In this document: positions 1 to 6,022 of the stretch, one piece after another | How the letters are laid out: each line of letters begins with the position of its first letter | Numbering within the stretch: position 1 is the first letter of the stretch | NCBI GenBank assembly: GCA_007135385.1 | Contig: SLIY01000084.1 | Span: 1 to 7,728, forward strand | DNA: 7,728 bases | Source of the DNA: Leptolyngbyaceae cyanobacterium CSSed165cm_216 | Lineage (GTDB): Bacteria; Cyanobacteriota; Cyanobacteriia; Phormidesmidales; Phormidesmidaceae | Direction: 5' to 3' | Program-made: the position numbers and the translations under genes | Notes under the pieces: model-generated | Seen by the model: only the letters and a program-made list of their open reading frames with translations | The model's database searches: none | What the model was told of the DNA's origin: nothing

Positions 1-442
1 ATCGTTTGATGTCCCACTCCCAGGGACCGGGTAGGGTTTCGTCAAAATCGTTCAGATCAAAAATCAGGTTGCGCTCTGGGGTGGCAAACCCGCCAAAGTT
101 CATCAGGTGGCCGTCACCGCAGGCCTCGACCCGCAGGCCGGTGGTGGGGGTAGTGGCCATGTCAGTGGCCATAATCAAGGCACTGCCGCGAAAAAAGGTG
201 AAGGGGGACTGCATCATCCGCCAGTGGCGCAGGGGTACCAGGTGGGGTTCTCGGCCTTGGTTAGATTGCTCAATTAAGGCCACCGGGTCAGGGCGATCGC
301 CCCTAGACTGCCAAACCCCATGGGCGGACCGGGGCACCTGTTTACGGAGCGCCTTGCCAGCGCGATGGCGTTCTTGGCGCGATCGGTCGGTCTGCACTCG
401 GGGCAGCGGCAGTGGGGCAATTGGCGAGGGGACAAGGGTCAT
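1..442 (-). CDS. DUF2252 family protein, N-terminal part (runs off the window)
   Basis: This partial gene is read leftward from an ATG at 442-440 and stays open for 147 codons to the window edge. The translation carries the DUF2252 signature: FTFFRG at residues 81-86, CGDGHLMNFG at 108-117, FDLNDFDET at 128-136 and PGPWEWDIKR at 138-147. These Asp- and His-rich motifs resemble the nucleotide and metal sites of kinase-like folds, and the family (COG4320) has no settled biochemical role. Members are usually around 400-450 residues, so roughly one third is present. The frame is open upstream only to a stop at 472-470, and 442 is the only ATG there. The first 30 residues are Pro/Arg-rich and probably disordered. 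No Shine-Dalgarno is visible, but a perfect TATAAT lies about 27 bp upstream. The family assignment is firm; the function is not known. Confidence 0.88.
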   Translation of the reverse strand, partial: MTLVPSPIAPLPLPRVQTDRSRQERHRAGKALRKQVPRSAHGVWQSRGDRPDPVALIEQSNQGREPHLVPLRHWRMMQSPFTFFRGSALIMATDMATTPTTGLRVEACGDGHLMNFGGFATPERNLIFDLNDFDETLPGPWEWDIKR

Positions 443-468
443 CGTCAAGCTGCGAGACAACGATTCAG

Positions 469-474
469 ATTATA
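469..474 (-). promoter_or_regulatory. -10 element of the DUF2252 gene
   Basis: A perfect TATAAT on the minus strand ends 26 bp before the ATG at 442. Initiation 6-7 bp downstream would give a leader of about 20 nt. No convincing -35 hexamer is present at 16-18 bp spacing, so the call rests on the -10 match and its position. Confidence 0.45.
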
Positions 475-500
475 GGGGTGCCAACCGCTAGGCTGGGTAC

Positions 501-528
501 CTAGGCCACAAAAACTAGGCCACAAAAA
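501..528. repeat. Tandem repeat, 2 x 14 bp
   Basis: CTAGGCCACAAAAA occurs twice head to tail (501-514 and 515-528) with no mismatch. It lies about 30-55 bp upstream of the DUF2252 -10 element. It is either a recent slippage duplication or a doubled binding site; nothing in the sequence decides between these. Confidence 0.7.
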
Positions 529-574
529 ACCGACATACCCTTGCGAGTTGTCGGCCGGTTGTGTGTTCCCTGTA

Positions 575-600
575 GATGACTCGGCTAAAGTTGAGTCATC
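575..600. repeat. Inverted repeat (8-bp arms) in the divergent spacer
   Basis: GATGACTC (575-582) and GAGTCATC (593-600) are perfect inverse complements around a 10-nt centre. Two further G-T pairs could extend the stem inward. There is no U-tract on either strand, so it is more likely an operator-type dyad or a leader hairpin than a terminator. Confidence 0.45.
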
Positions 601-700
601 CTTAGTATCTATAGAAAGTTCCTGAAGGACTATCGAATTTGTCACACCCAGAGGTGAGTTTGATCACAAATCTGGGCACAATAGAGAATTATTCGTTTTC

Positions 701-728
701 TTCACTGATTCCTCGTCACCACTATATG
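701..728 (+). promoter_or_regulatory. Possible promoter for the TerB-family gene
   Basis: TTCACT (701-706) and TATATG (723-728) are separated by 16 bp and would place the start site near 735, about 60 nt before the coding start. Each hexamer departs from consensus at two positions or so, making this a weak prediction. Confidence 0.22.
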
Positions 729-792
729 AAGACAACGTCTGATTTGTCTGGGGTCTATCACCCCTCACCCCCCCTCTGAAAGCAGCGCCAGC

Positions 793-1239
793 ATGGCACC
801 CCTGAATCTTGTCTATAGCTACCATGCCATGAACCACGCCACCATGACCCCAGCCGCAGCCTTCGCCAGTATTGCCCTAGTCGCGATCGCGGCAGATGGC
901 TACCTCTCTGACCAAGAAGGGGAAGATATGGCGATGTTGCTGTCGCGGATGGAATTATTTAGCGAGCTGTCTGGAGACGGGCTGCATCGCCTGCTGGATC
1001 AACTGCTGGATCAGCTGAAGCGGCATGGCCCAGGGGAGTTAGTGGCCCAGGCTAAAGTCTATTTGCCAGCGGATCTACGGGAAACGGCCTTTGCCATTGC
1101 GACGGACCTGGTGCTGTCAGACCGCACGGTTACCCTCCAAGAGCAAGCATTTTTAGATGACCTCTATCGGATTTTAGATATCCCTGAAGCCATAGCCCGG
1201 CAGATCGTGCAGGTGTTGACCATTAAGAATCGCGGTTGA
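793..1239 (+). CDS. TerB-family (tellurite resistance TerB-like) protein
   Basis: A 148-residue, mostly alpha-helical soluble protein. Two similar acidic motifs mark the TerB-like fold: AADGYLSDQEGEDM (about residues 33-46) and LVLSDRTVTLQEQAFLDDLYRILDI (about 106-130; note the SDRTVTLQEQAFL core). TerB proteins fold as helical domains with clustered Asp/Glu that can bind divalent cations. The classical members belong to the ter stress and tellurite-resistance operons. No other ter gene lies nearby, so this is a stand-alone cyanobacterial TerB-like protein and a role in tellurite resistance should not be assumed. The start is uncertain: ATG codons at 793, 829 and 844 are in frame, the conserved part begins just after 844 (MTPAAAFASIALVAIAADG), and none has a clear Shine-Dalgarno. 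The gene is convergent with ddl across a repeat-rich spacer. Confidence 0.82.
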   Translation: MAPLNLVYSYHAMNHATMTPAAAFASIALVAIAADGYLSDQEGEDMAMLLSRMELFSELSGDGLHRLLDQLLDQLKRHGPGELVAQAKVYLPADLRETAFAIATDLVLSDRTVTLQEQAFLDDLYRILDIPEAIARQIVQVLTIKNRG

Positions 1240-1259
1240 TGGCCTGGGCATTGGAAGAA

Positions 1260-1292
1260 CGAAAAAAGAAAAGGGAAGAACGAAAACCCTTT
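1260..1292 (-). terminator. Possible terminator of leftward (ddl) transcription
   Basis: On the minus strand AAAGGG (1292-1287) and CCCTTT (1275-1270) form a 6-bp stem with an 11-nt loop, followed by TCTTTTTTC (1269-1261). The stem is weak (three G-C pairs) and an alternative GGGAA/TTCCC pairing exists. It lies more than 400 bp past the ddl stop but just before the 3' end of the opposing TerB gene, so it could stop antisense transcription into that gene. Confidence 0.3.
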
Positions 1293-1346
1293 CCCAGTCG
1301 TGCTGCTGCTGCTACGCGCGGGCAAAGCCCTACGTTCTTTGCTTTT

Positions 1347-1367
1347 CGGTCTTCGGTCTTCGGTCTT
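1347..1367. repeat. Tandem repeat CGGTCTT x3
   Basis: Three exact 7-bp copies (1347-1353, 1354-1360, 1361-1367) are bracketed by TTTGCTTTT at 1338-1346 and 1366-1374. This is a heptameric microsatellite of the kind common in filamentous cyanobacteria. Confidence 0.75.
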
Positions 1368-1516
1368 TGCTTTTCCCACCTCCCCATCACCCTTACCCTG
1401 CAGAAGCCGATCTGTGTCTACACTCCTCTATCTTCCCCATCCCTCACTCGTGGGTTACGGCGGCAGTTAAGTGACCTGGCGATCGCCCTAACCCCAACCG
1501 CCTAACCCACGCTACG

Positions 1517-1544
1517 AATCCAAAATCCAAAATCCAAAATCCAA
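1517..1544. repeat. Heptamer repeat AATCCAA x4 (cyanobacterial STRR type)
   Basis: Four exact AATCCAA copies (1517-1523, 1524-1530, 1531-1537, 1538-1544) continue partly into AACC. Seven-base short tandemly repeated repetitive (STRR) sequences are known from heterocystous and other filamentous cyanobacteria, and this unit is of that type. It is non-coding. Confidence 0.8.
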
Positions 1545-1567
1545 AACCTCCCCACCCTTTCCCCGCC

Positions 1568-1650
1568 GGGGAGGCTCCGCCAACGACTCCGTTACTCCTG
1601 CGGAGTCGCTTTTCCTCGGAACGCTTTTCCTCGGAACGCTTCGCGAACGC
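1568..1650. repeat. Dispersed cyanobacterial hairpin repeat with 15-bp tandem unit
   Basis: The block starts with GGCTCCGCCAACG (1573-1585). A perfect 8-bp stem follows, CGACTCCG (1584-1591) with CGGAGTCG (1601-1608) around a 9-nt loop. Next CGCTTTTCCTCGGAA is repeated exactly twice (1607-1621, 1622-1636), and the block ends in the palindromic CGCTTCGCGAACGCG (1637-1651). The first unit differs by one base from GGCTTCGCCAACG at 6145-6157, so the same repeat class occurs twice in this window. It is typical of small interspersed palindromic elements in cyanobacterial genomes. Confidence 0.65.
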
Positions 1651-1691
1651 GAACAGGGCAGGCTCCCCACCTCCCCGCTACCCCACCATCC

Positions 1692-1714
1692 CACCTCTTC
1701 ACCTCTTCACCTCC
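1692..1714. repeat. CACCTCTT repeat overlapping the ddl stop codon
   Basis: CACCTCTT occurs at 1692-1699 and 1700-1707 and then degenerates to CACCTCC (1708-1714). The second copy supplies part of the ddl stop codon (TGA, 1709-1707), which suggests that the repeat may have set or shifted the C-terminal end of the protein. Confidence 0.5.
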
Positions 1715-2771
1715 CCCGCTCCAACCCCAACTGCACCAATCGATCCACCAGTTCCTCAAACGGTACGCCACTGGCTTCCCACATCATCGGGTACATGCTG
1801 GTGGCCGTGAACCCTGGCATGGTGTTGATTTCGTTAATCAGCACTTCGCCAGTAGCCTCTACATAGAAGAAGTCCACCCGGGAAATACCCGCCGCATCGA
1901 CAGCCTGAAAGGCGGTGACGGCCATCTCCTGAATTTGACGGCTGACCTGAGACGGTAGATTGGCCGGAATGGTGTGCTGAGACTGGCCGTTGGTATATTT
2001 GGTTTCGTAGTCGTAAAAGTCGCTATGGAAGCTGATTTCCCCCAACACCGAAGCCTTGGGGTTGTCATTGCCGAGTACAGCGCATTCAATTTCGCGGGCC
2101 ACTACCCCAGCTTCGACAATGATCCGGCGATCGTAGCTGGCGGCACTGTCTAGGGCCGCCTCCAATTCACTACGGCCAGTGGCTTTGGTAATGCCCACCG
2201 ATGACCCCAAGTTGGCGGGTTTGACAAAACAGGGGTAGCCCAGTTCCGCTTCAATGCGATCGCAGAGTTTAGGAAACACACAAGGATTAGACCAGACCTC
2301 GGCCCGACTGACGGCCAAGTAGTTCACCTGGGGCAAGCCAACTTGGGCAAAGGCCATTTTCATGGCAATTTTATCCATCCCCAAGGCAGACCCCAGTACC
2401 CCTGAACCCACAAACGGTTGGTGCATCAGGGTAAACAACCCCTGGATCGTGCCATCTTCTCCATTCGGCCCATGCAGAACGGGGAACCAAATATCAACGG
2501 TATTGACCGGGTCAAACACTGGCAGGCAATCGATGGCCGCGAGGGTGTCGCCATTGGTCTCGGTTGGGGCCGCACCCTGATCGAGCACCGCTTGGGCCAG
2601 ATCCCCCGCCCGCCAGCCTCCCGCTTTACTGATGTATACCGGCAGCACCCGATAGGTTTGAGCGTTAGCGCCACTGCTTAACCCCCGGGCAATGGCCTGG
2701 GCCGACCGAATAGAGACGTCGTGTTCCCCCGAACATCCCCCAAAGACGAGTCCCACTGTCACCTGTGCCAT
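1707..2771 (-). CDS. ddl: D-alanine--D-alanine ligase
   Basis: A cytoplasmic ATP-grasp enzyme that joins two D-alanines to form the dipeptide end of the peptidoglycan precursor. The 354-residue length is usual for the longer Ddl type. Motifs in order are GGCSGEHDVS at 11-20 (first D-Ala site), HGPNGEDGTIQG at 100-111, VGSGVLGSALGMDK at 121-134, CFVKPANLGSSVGI at 181-194 (ATP-binding lysine and glycine-rich loop), DYETKY at 254-259, RVDFF at 298-302 and LINEINTMPG at 311-320 (metal-binding Glu and Asn). The Lys-Tyr pair at 258-259 is that of D-Ala-D-Ala enzymes rather than D-Ala-D-Lac (VanA/B) ligases. The start is fixed by a strong ribosome site, AGGGAGGT at 2784-2777 on the minus strand, a few bases before the ATG. 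The gene stands alone, away from murB/murC, as is common in cyanobacteria. No key residue is missing. Confidence 0.97.
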   Translation of the reverse strand: MAQVTVGLVFGGCSGEHDVSIRSAQAIARGLSSGANAQTYRVLPVYISKAGGWRAGDLAQAVLDQGAAPTETNGDTLAAIDCLPVFDPVNTVDIWFPVLHGPNGEDGTIQGLFTLMHQPFVGSGVLGSALGMDKIAMKMAFAQVGLPQVNYLAVSRAEVWSNPCVFPKLCDRIEAELGYPCFVKPANLGSSVGITKATGRSELEAALDSAASYDRRIIVEAGVVAREIECAVLGNDNPKASVLGEISFHSDFYDYETKYTNGQSQHTIPANLPSQVSRQIQEMAVTAFQAVDAAGISRVDFFYVEATGEVLINEINTMPGFTATSMYPMMWEASGVPFEELVDRLVQLGLERGR

Positions 2772-2855
2772 CCCATACCTCCCTCGTGCCCATGGATTGC
2801 GCTAATCAGTTGCGCTGATAATTGGGCATAGGGTATCACAGACCGTTGCCAAGAA

Positions 2856-2889
2856 AAGCCCCGGGATCCCTCCAGGTCTCCCAGGGCTT
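2856..2889 (-). terminator. Terminator-like hairpin in the ddl leader region
   Basis: Read on the minus strand, AAGCCCTGGGA (2889-2879) pairs with TCCCGGGGCTT (2866-2856) with one mismatch, and is followed by TTCTTGG. The last pairs of the stem contribute to a short U-rich run. It sits 85 nt upstream of the ddl start between two divergent genes, so it ends no known gene. It could be an attenuator in a long ddl leader or a block to antisense transcription. The U-tract is interrupted, so termination efficiency is doubtful. Confidence 0.35.
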
Positions 2890-2994
2890 AACAATCAGGG
2901 TGCATCTACCTTTCTTTAATACAGGGTTAAGCCGAGCCGTCCGGACAGGTTTGTAGAAAGTTGGGCAAATTGGCGACATTGGGAGCGGACGGTG

Positions 2995-3000
2995 GATAAT
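2995..3000 (+). promoter_or_regulatory. Possible -10 element for the gene at 3030
   Basis: GATAAT lies 29 bp before the GTG start. TTGGCG (2970-2975) is a possible but poorly spaced (19 bp) -35. Initiation near 3007 would give a leader of about 23 nt. Confidence 0.3.
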
Positions 3001-3029
3001 GCCATAGACATGGTGTGGCAGAGTGAGAC

Positions 3030-3323
3030 GTGAAATATTTTTTTCTTTCCGAGGGTTGGACCACCGGCAGGGTGTGGGAGTTCGGCGGTCTATGGAACGA
3101 ACTGGCCTGGCAGCGTAAGCCCCACATCCGGCGGCTGAATTTATCGATTACCGAACAGGGGGAAACCCTGTGGCTATATCAGGTGGAAGAAACGGTACTG
3201 ATGATTGAAGTCAAGCCCGAAAGCCAAGCTCAGTCGCCAATTGGCCAGGTGGTGCTGAAGCGACTGATCACAGCCGAGCAGGTGATTGAACACCTCTGCT
3301 CGCTCAATCGCCAACTTATGTAA
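3030..3323 (+). CDS. Conserved small cyanobacterial protein of unknown function
   Basis: The product has 97 residues. The N-terminus is aromatic and Trp-rich (MKYFFLSEGW, then RVWEFGGLWNELAW at about 14-27). A middle part of beta-like character follows (TLWLYQVEETVLMIEVKP at about 46-63), then a likely C-terminal helix (TAEQVIEHLCSLNRQ at 81-95). No signal peptide or membrane segment is visible. It resembles short proteins conserved across cyanobacteria without a named function, and I cannot assign an activity. The start is GTG at 3030: an in-frame stop lies at 3024-3026 and no other start is available, with purine-rich GAGTGAG just upstream. plsY follows 176 bp downstream in the same direction, but the gap is too long to call an operon. 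Confidence 0.75.
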   Translation: MKYFFLSEGWTTGRVWEFGGLWNELAWQRKPHIRRLNLSITEQGETLWLYQVEETVLMIEVKPESQAQSPIGQVVLKRLITAEQVIEHLCSLNRQLM

Positions 3324-3434
3324 ACCTTGGGGGGTGAAGGCTTAAACTCAACCCCTCATCCCTTTAAACTGTTACTGACAAACCTATGGACTCCAAGCTA
3401 ACAACGTCCCAGGTTCCACCTAGGGGCTGTAGCT

Positions 3435-3447
3435 CTTTGGGGCAAAG
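3435..3447 (+). other. Small hairpin in the plsY leader
   Basis: CTTTG (3435-3439) and CAAAG (3443-3447) flank GGG, giving a perfect 5-bp stem with a 3-nt loop about 53 bp before the plsY start. It could form in the mRNA leader. There is no known riboswitch signature in the 176-bp spacer (3324-3499), which otherwise shows nothing I can name. Confidence 0.2.
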
Positions 3448-3499
3448 TGCCGCATGGGGGCTTAGTAAGGAGTTCGTTACCGGTTAAGGACTTAAGGCA

Positions 3500-4144
3500 T
3501 TGGTGGTTTTTGCAATTGTGCTGTTGTGGTTAGCAGCCTATCTTTTAGGATCGATTCCGACGGGGTACTTGGTCGCCAAAGCGGTCAAAGGTATTGATAT
3601 TCGAGAGTATGGCTCTGGGGGAACCGGGGCCACTAATGTGCTGCGGACTGTGGGCAAAGCAGCCGCGATCGCCGTGCTACTGATCGATATGGTCAAAGGG
3701 CTAGGCGCCGTGCTGCTTGTGAGTGCTATTTGGCCGTCTCTAGAAACTACCTTTGCAGGCACCGCGGCCTGGCAACCCTGGGTGATCACCCTAGCCGCGC
3801 TCATGACCCTGATTGGCCACAGCCGCTCTGTCTGGATTAACTTTACCGGCGGTAAGTCCGCCGCCTCAGGGTTGGGGGTGCTGTTGGGCTTAGCCTGGCC
3901 TGTCGCCCTAGGGGCTGTGGTGGCTTTTGCGGTGACTCTAGCCGTCAGCCGGATTGTCTCCCTCAGCTCGATCGCAGCAGCATTAGTGACCATCGTGCTG
4001 ATGGTGGCGACGGGACAACCTCTGGCCTATGGTGTGTTAGCGCTGTTGGGTGGGGTCTACGTGATTTTGCGCCACCGCAGCAACATCGATCGTCTGCTGG
4101 CAGGTACAGAGCCTCGCTTGGGCCAATCTACCTCTAAGTCATAG
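3500..4144 (+). CDS. plsY: Glycerol-3-phosphate acyltransferase PlsY (acyl-phosphate dependent)
   Basis: An integral membrane enzyme that moves an acyl chain from acyl-phosphate to the sn-1 position of glycerol-3-phosphate, the first step of phospholipid and glycolipid synthesis. The 214 residues match the family. Conserved motifs are GSIPTGYL at 17-24, YGSGGTGATNVLR at 37-49 (phosphate-binding), GHSRSVWINFTGGKSAAS at 106-123 (glycerol-phosphate and acyl-phosphate loop) and RHRSNIDRLLAGTE at 191-204. Several hydrophobic helices span about 3-27, 54-77, 94-106, 122-148, 154-170 and 176-191, as expected for a multi-pass protein. The start is TTG at 3500 or GTG at 3503. An in-frame stop at 3485-3487 rules out longer forms, and AAGGA (3486-3490) and TAAGG (3493-3497) are the candidate ribosome sites, favouring either start about equally. 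The 3' end converges on the COG2403 gene. Confidence 0.96.
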   Translation: MVVFAIVLLWLAAYLLGSIPTGYLVAKAVKGIDIREYGSGGTGATNVLRTVGKAAAIAVLLIDMVKGLGAVLLVSAIWPSLETTFAGTAAWQPWVITLAALMTLIGHSRSVWINFTGGKSAASGLGVLLGLAWPVALGAVVAFAVTLAVSRIVSLSSIAAALVTIVLMVATGQPLAYGVLALLGGVYVILRHRSNIDRLLAGTEPRLGQSTSKS

Positions 4145-4255
4145 GCACCGACGAGTACTGCTACGCGGCATTCAAAAGGCAAAGTTCAAAGTGAGAAATC
4201 CGTAGCTTACGGGCGTTTCAACCTGCCTGAACGCTAGGCATGTGCTGTTGTGAAT

Positions 4256-4279
4256 ACATCAGGTTAGGTAGCCTGATGT
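4256..4279 (-). terminator. Hairpin spanning the stop codon of the COG2403 gene
   Basis: ACATCAGG (4256-4263) and CCTGATGT (4272-4279) are perfect inverse complements around TTAGGTAG, which contains the TAA stop of the minus-strand gene. No U-tract follows on the minus strand (ATTCAC), so it is a poor rho-independent terminator. It may protect the 3' end or act as a weak bidirectional block between convergent genes. Confidence 0.35.
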
Positions 4280-5673
4280 TGGTCTCCCGCCAACTCTACC
4301 CGCTGCAAAAAGCGCTCTACCACAGCTGCTAACCCCGGCTGATCCAGATCCGCAAATTCGTAACGGGTTCGCAAAATTGGTTTGTTCACTGTTATTAGGG
4401 CGGCTAGGTCAATGGGGGTACCGGAAACAATCACATCCGCCGGGGCTTGGTTGAGGGTCTGCTGCAAGGCCTGTAATTGGCTGGCCGAATAGCCCATGGC
4501 CGGTAACACGGGACCAATGTGGGGATACTGGGCATAAACGGCGGCGATCGCAGCGGTGGCAAAAGGCCGAGGATCGACAATCTCGGCCGCCTGGGCCTGG
4601 GTGGCGGCCACATAACCCGCTCCGTAGGGCATGCCGCCGTGGGTGGTGGTGGGGCCATCCTCGACGACGAGTACCCGCTGCCCCTTGACCCGCTCGGCCT
4701 GGTCTAGGGTGATCGGGGATCCACCCCGTAGGATAGTGGCCTGGGGATTATGCGATCGCACCGTCTCAAGCACCCGCTGCACATCCGCCGTTGCGGCTGC
4801 ATCTACCTTGGCCACAATCACCACATCCGCCATCCGCAGCACCACCTCGCCGGGGTGGTGGCTGGTTTCGTGGCCCGGTCGTAATGGATCAACTAAGGCA
4901 ATGTGCAGATCGGGACGCAGAAAGGGAAAGTCATTGTTGCCACCATCCCAAAGGATCAAGTCGGCTTCGGCCGCCGCCTGGGCCGCAATTTCGTCGTAGT
5001 CGACGCCAGCATACACCACATTCCCCACCGCCAGATGGGGCTCATATTCTTCCCGCTCTTCCACGGTGCAATCGGCCGTCCGCAAGTCAGCCTCACTGGC
5101 GAACCGCTGGACCCGCTGCTGGTCTAAGTCGCCGTAGGGCATGGGGTGACGAATTACCGCCAGCCGCAGCCCCCGCTGGCGCAGTTGCTGGGATAGCCAG
5201 CGGGTTACCTGAGATTTGCCACAGCCAGTCCGCACTGCCGAGACGGCAATCACCGGCACCGAGGCTTGCACCATGGTGCTCTCTGGCCCCAGCAGCACAA
5301 AGTCAGCGCCAGCGGCCAGGGCCTGGGAGCCTAGATGCATCACCTGACTGTGGGGGATATCGCTGTAGGCCAACACCACTTGGTTGATGCGGTGGGTGCG
5401 GCAGAGGGTCGGCAAGTCGGCCTCGTCGACGATGGGGATGCCCTGGGGGTAGAGGGGACCCGCTAAACTGGGGGGATAGATGCGATCGCTGATGCCGCTA
5501 ATTTGGGCTGCGGTAAAGGCGACTACCTCTACGCTGGGATCCTGGCGATAGACCAGATTAAAGTTATGGAAATCCCGGCCAGCGGCTCCCATAATGACAA
5601 TGCGAGTGCGCAGACCGGAGTCCTGGGAAGTGGACAGATGGGACTGGGGGGTGGGTGGGGCGATCGGAGTCAT
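4264..5673 (-). CDS. COG2403 P-loop protein, cyclic 2,3-diphosphoglycerate synthetase-like
   Basis: The product has 469 residues. A variable Pro/Ser-rich leader (1-22) precedes a Rossmann-like segment, RIVIMGAAGRDFHNFN (24-39). The nucleotide-binding core follows: AVRTGCGKSQ at 146-155 is a variant P-loop (Lys153, Ser154), LILWDGGNNDFPF at 239-251 is Walker-B-like, and VIVAKVD at 285-291 occupies the place of a GTPase NKxD motif. This architecture is that of COG2403, called predicted GTPases or, after the archaeal enzyme, cyclic 2,3-diphosphoglycerate synthetase. The archaeal product is a thermoprotectant; bacterial homologues are not well characterised, so the substrate here is open. The start at 5673 has GGGAG seven bases upstream (5685-5681, minus strand). 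The gene stands alone, divergent from the decayed region and convergent with plsY. Confidence 0.85.
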   Translation of the reverse strand: MTPIAPPTPQSHLSTSQDSGLRTRIVIMGAAGRDFHNFNLVYRQDPSVEVVAFTAAQISGISDRIYPPSLAGPLYPQGIPIVDEADLPTLCRTHRINQVVLAYSDIPHSQVMHLGSQALAAGADFVLLGPESTMVQASVPVIAVSAVRTGCGKSQVTRWLSQQLRQRGLRLAVIRHPMPYGDLDQQRVQRFASEADLRTADCTVEEREEYEPHLAVGNVVYAGVDYDEIAAQAAAEADLILWDGGNNDFPFLRPDLHIALVDPLRPGHETSHHPGEVVLRMADVVIVAKVDAAATADVQRVLETVRSHNPQATILRGGSPITLDQAERVKGQRVLVVEDGPTTTHGGMPYGAGYVAATQAQAAEIVDPRPFATAAIAAVYAQYPHIGPVLPAMGYSASQLQALQQTLNQAPADVIVSGTPIDLAALITVNKPILRTRYEFADLDQPGLAAVVERFLQRVELAGDQHQAT

Positions 5674-5708
5674 AGTGGCACTCCCTACAGAAGGGATGGA
5701 CTGTCTCT

Positions 5709-5714
5709 ATTATC
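5709..5714 (-). promoter_or_regulatory. Possible -10 element of the COG2403 gene
   Basis: GATAAT on the minus strand lies 35 bp before the ATG at 5673, consistent with a leader of about 30 nt that includes the GGGAG ribosome site. There is no good -35 hexamer at standard spacing. Confidence 0.33.
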
Positions 5715-5737
5715 CATCTAGGAGATGCCATGCCTAG

Positions 5738-6022
5738 TTAAGCTCTGTGTCGTTTCTCGTGATCAGGATCTACTGCCCGCACCGCATCAGGCAGATCCAG
5801 GTCAATGAAGCGGTCAACAGCAGTGAACTACCATGCAATTGGAAACTGAATCAATCGGTGTTGGCACCCTGGCCACAATGTCTTTCATGGTGCCCCTGGA
5901 GTCATGGCCTGTAGAGTGCCCACCCCTTGAGCTTGGGCTGGAACATAGCGATCGCAGCTATCGATCTGCCAGGGCCATAACACTGGGGTCAGTGGGTCTG
6001 GGCCAACATCAGGCCGCTTCAT
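5738..6022 (-). pseudogene. Possible gene remnant with two in-frame stop codons
   Basis: A single minus-strand frame runs from ATG 6022 to TAA 5738 (95 codons) and is broken by TGA at 5887-5885 and TAG at 5830-5828. The first open part gives 45 residues (MKRPDVGPDPLTPVLWPWQI... to TPGAP). The last gives 29 residues rich in Asp, Arg and Val (for example DRFIDLDLPDAVRAVDPDHE), which read like real coding sequence but lack a start codon. I recognise no family. The ATG overlaps by 14 nt the end of another open minus-strand frame (to 6009). It may be a decayed gene of the neighbouring accessory module or simply open non-coding DNA. Confidence 0.25.

Larger units (their letters stand above)
443..792. 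other. Divergent intergenic region between the DUF2252 and TerB genes
   Basis: This is a 350-bp spacer between two divergent genes. It contains the TATAAT of the leftward gene, a 14-bp tandem duplication (501-528), an inverted repeat (575-600), and a weak promoter for the rightward gene (TTCACT at 701-706, 16 bp, TATATG at 723-728). The sequence just before the TerB start is C-rich (755-778). I see no RNA gene or convincing protein gene here. A 66-codon minus-strand frame (445-645) has no family-like features and overlaps the promoter. Confidence 0.5.
1240..1706. other. Repeat-rich convergent intergenic region between the TerB gene and ddl
   Basis: This 467-bp spacer is packed with short repeats: a purine-rich stretch with a terminator-like hairpin (1260-1292), a GCT run (1301-1313), CGGTCTT x3 (1347-1367), a HIP1 site (1479-1486), AATCCAA x4 (1517-1544), a dispersed hairpin repeat with a 15-bp tandem unit (1568-1650), and CACCTCTT copies running into the ddl stop (1692-1714). 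Frames on either strand read only the repeats. I see no coding gene or RNA gene. It separates two convergent genes, where such repeats are best tolerated. Confidence 0.65.

Noticed and set aside
6..491. 161-codon rightward frame
   Set aside because: It is antisense to the DUF2252 gene, whose motifs are clear on the minus strand. The translation is Arg/Ser-rich without family features.
445..645. 66-codon minus-strand frame
   Set aside because: It reads through the tandem 14-mer, the dyad and the TATAAT of the DUF2252 gene, and has no protein-like pattern.
1236..1694. Open frames in the convergent spacer (1236-1505 + and 1512-1694 -)
   Set aside because: Their sequences are translations of low-complexity and heptamer repeats.
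3538..3993. 151-codon minus-strand frame
   Set aside because: It is fully antisense to plsY, where all conserved motifs are on the plus strand.
4791..5387. 198-codon plus-strand frame
   Set aside because: It is antisense to the COG2403 gene. It is Pro/Arg/Ser-rich, typical of a GC-rich shadow frame.
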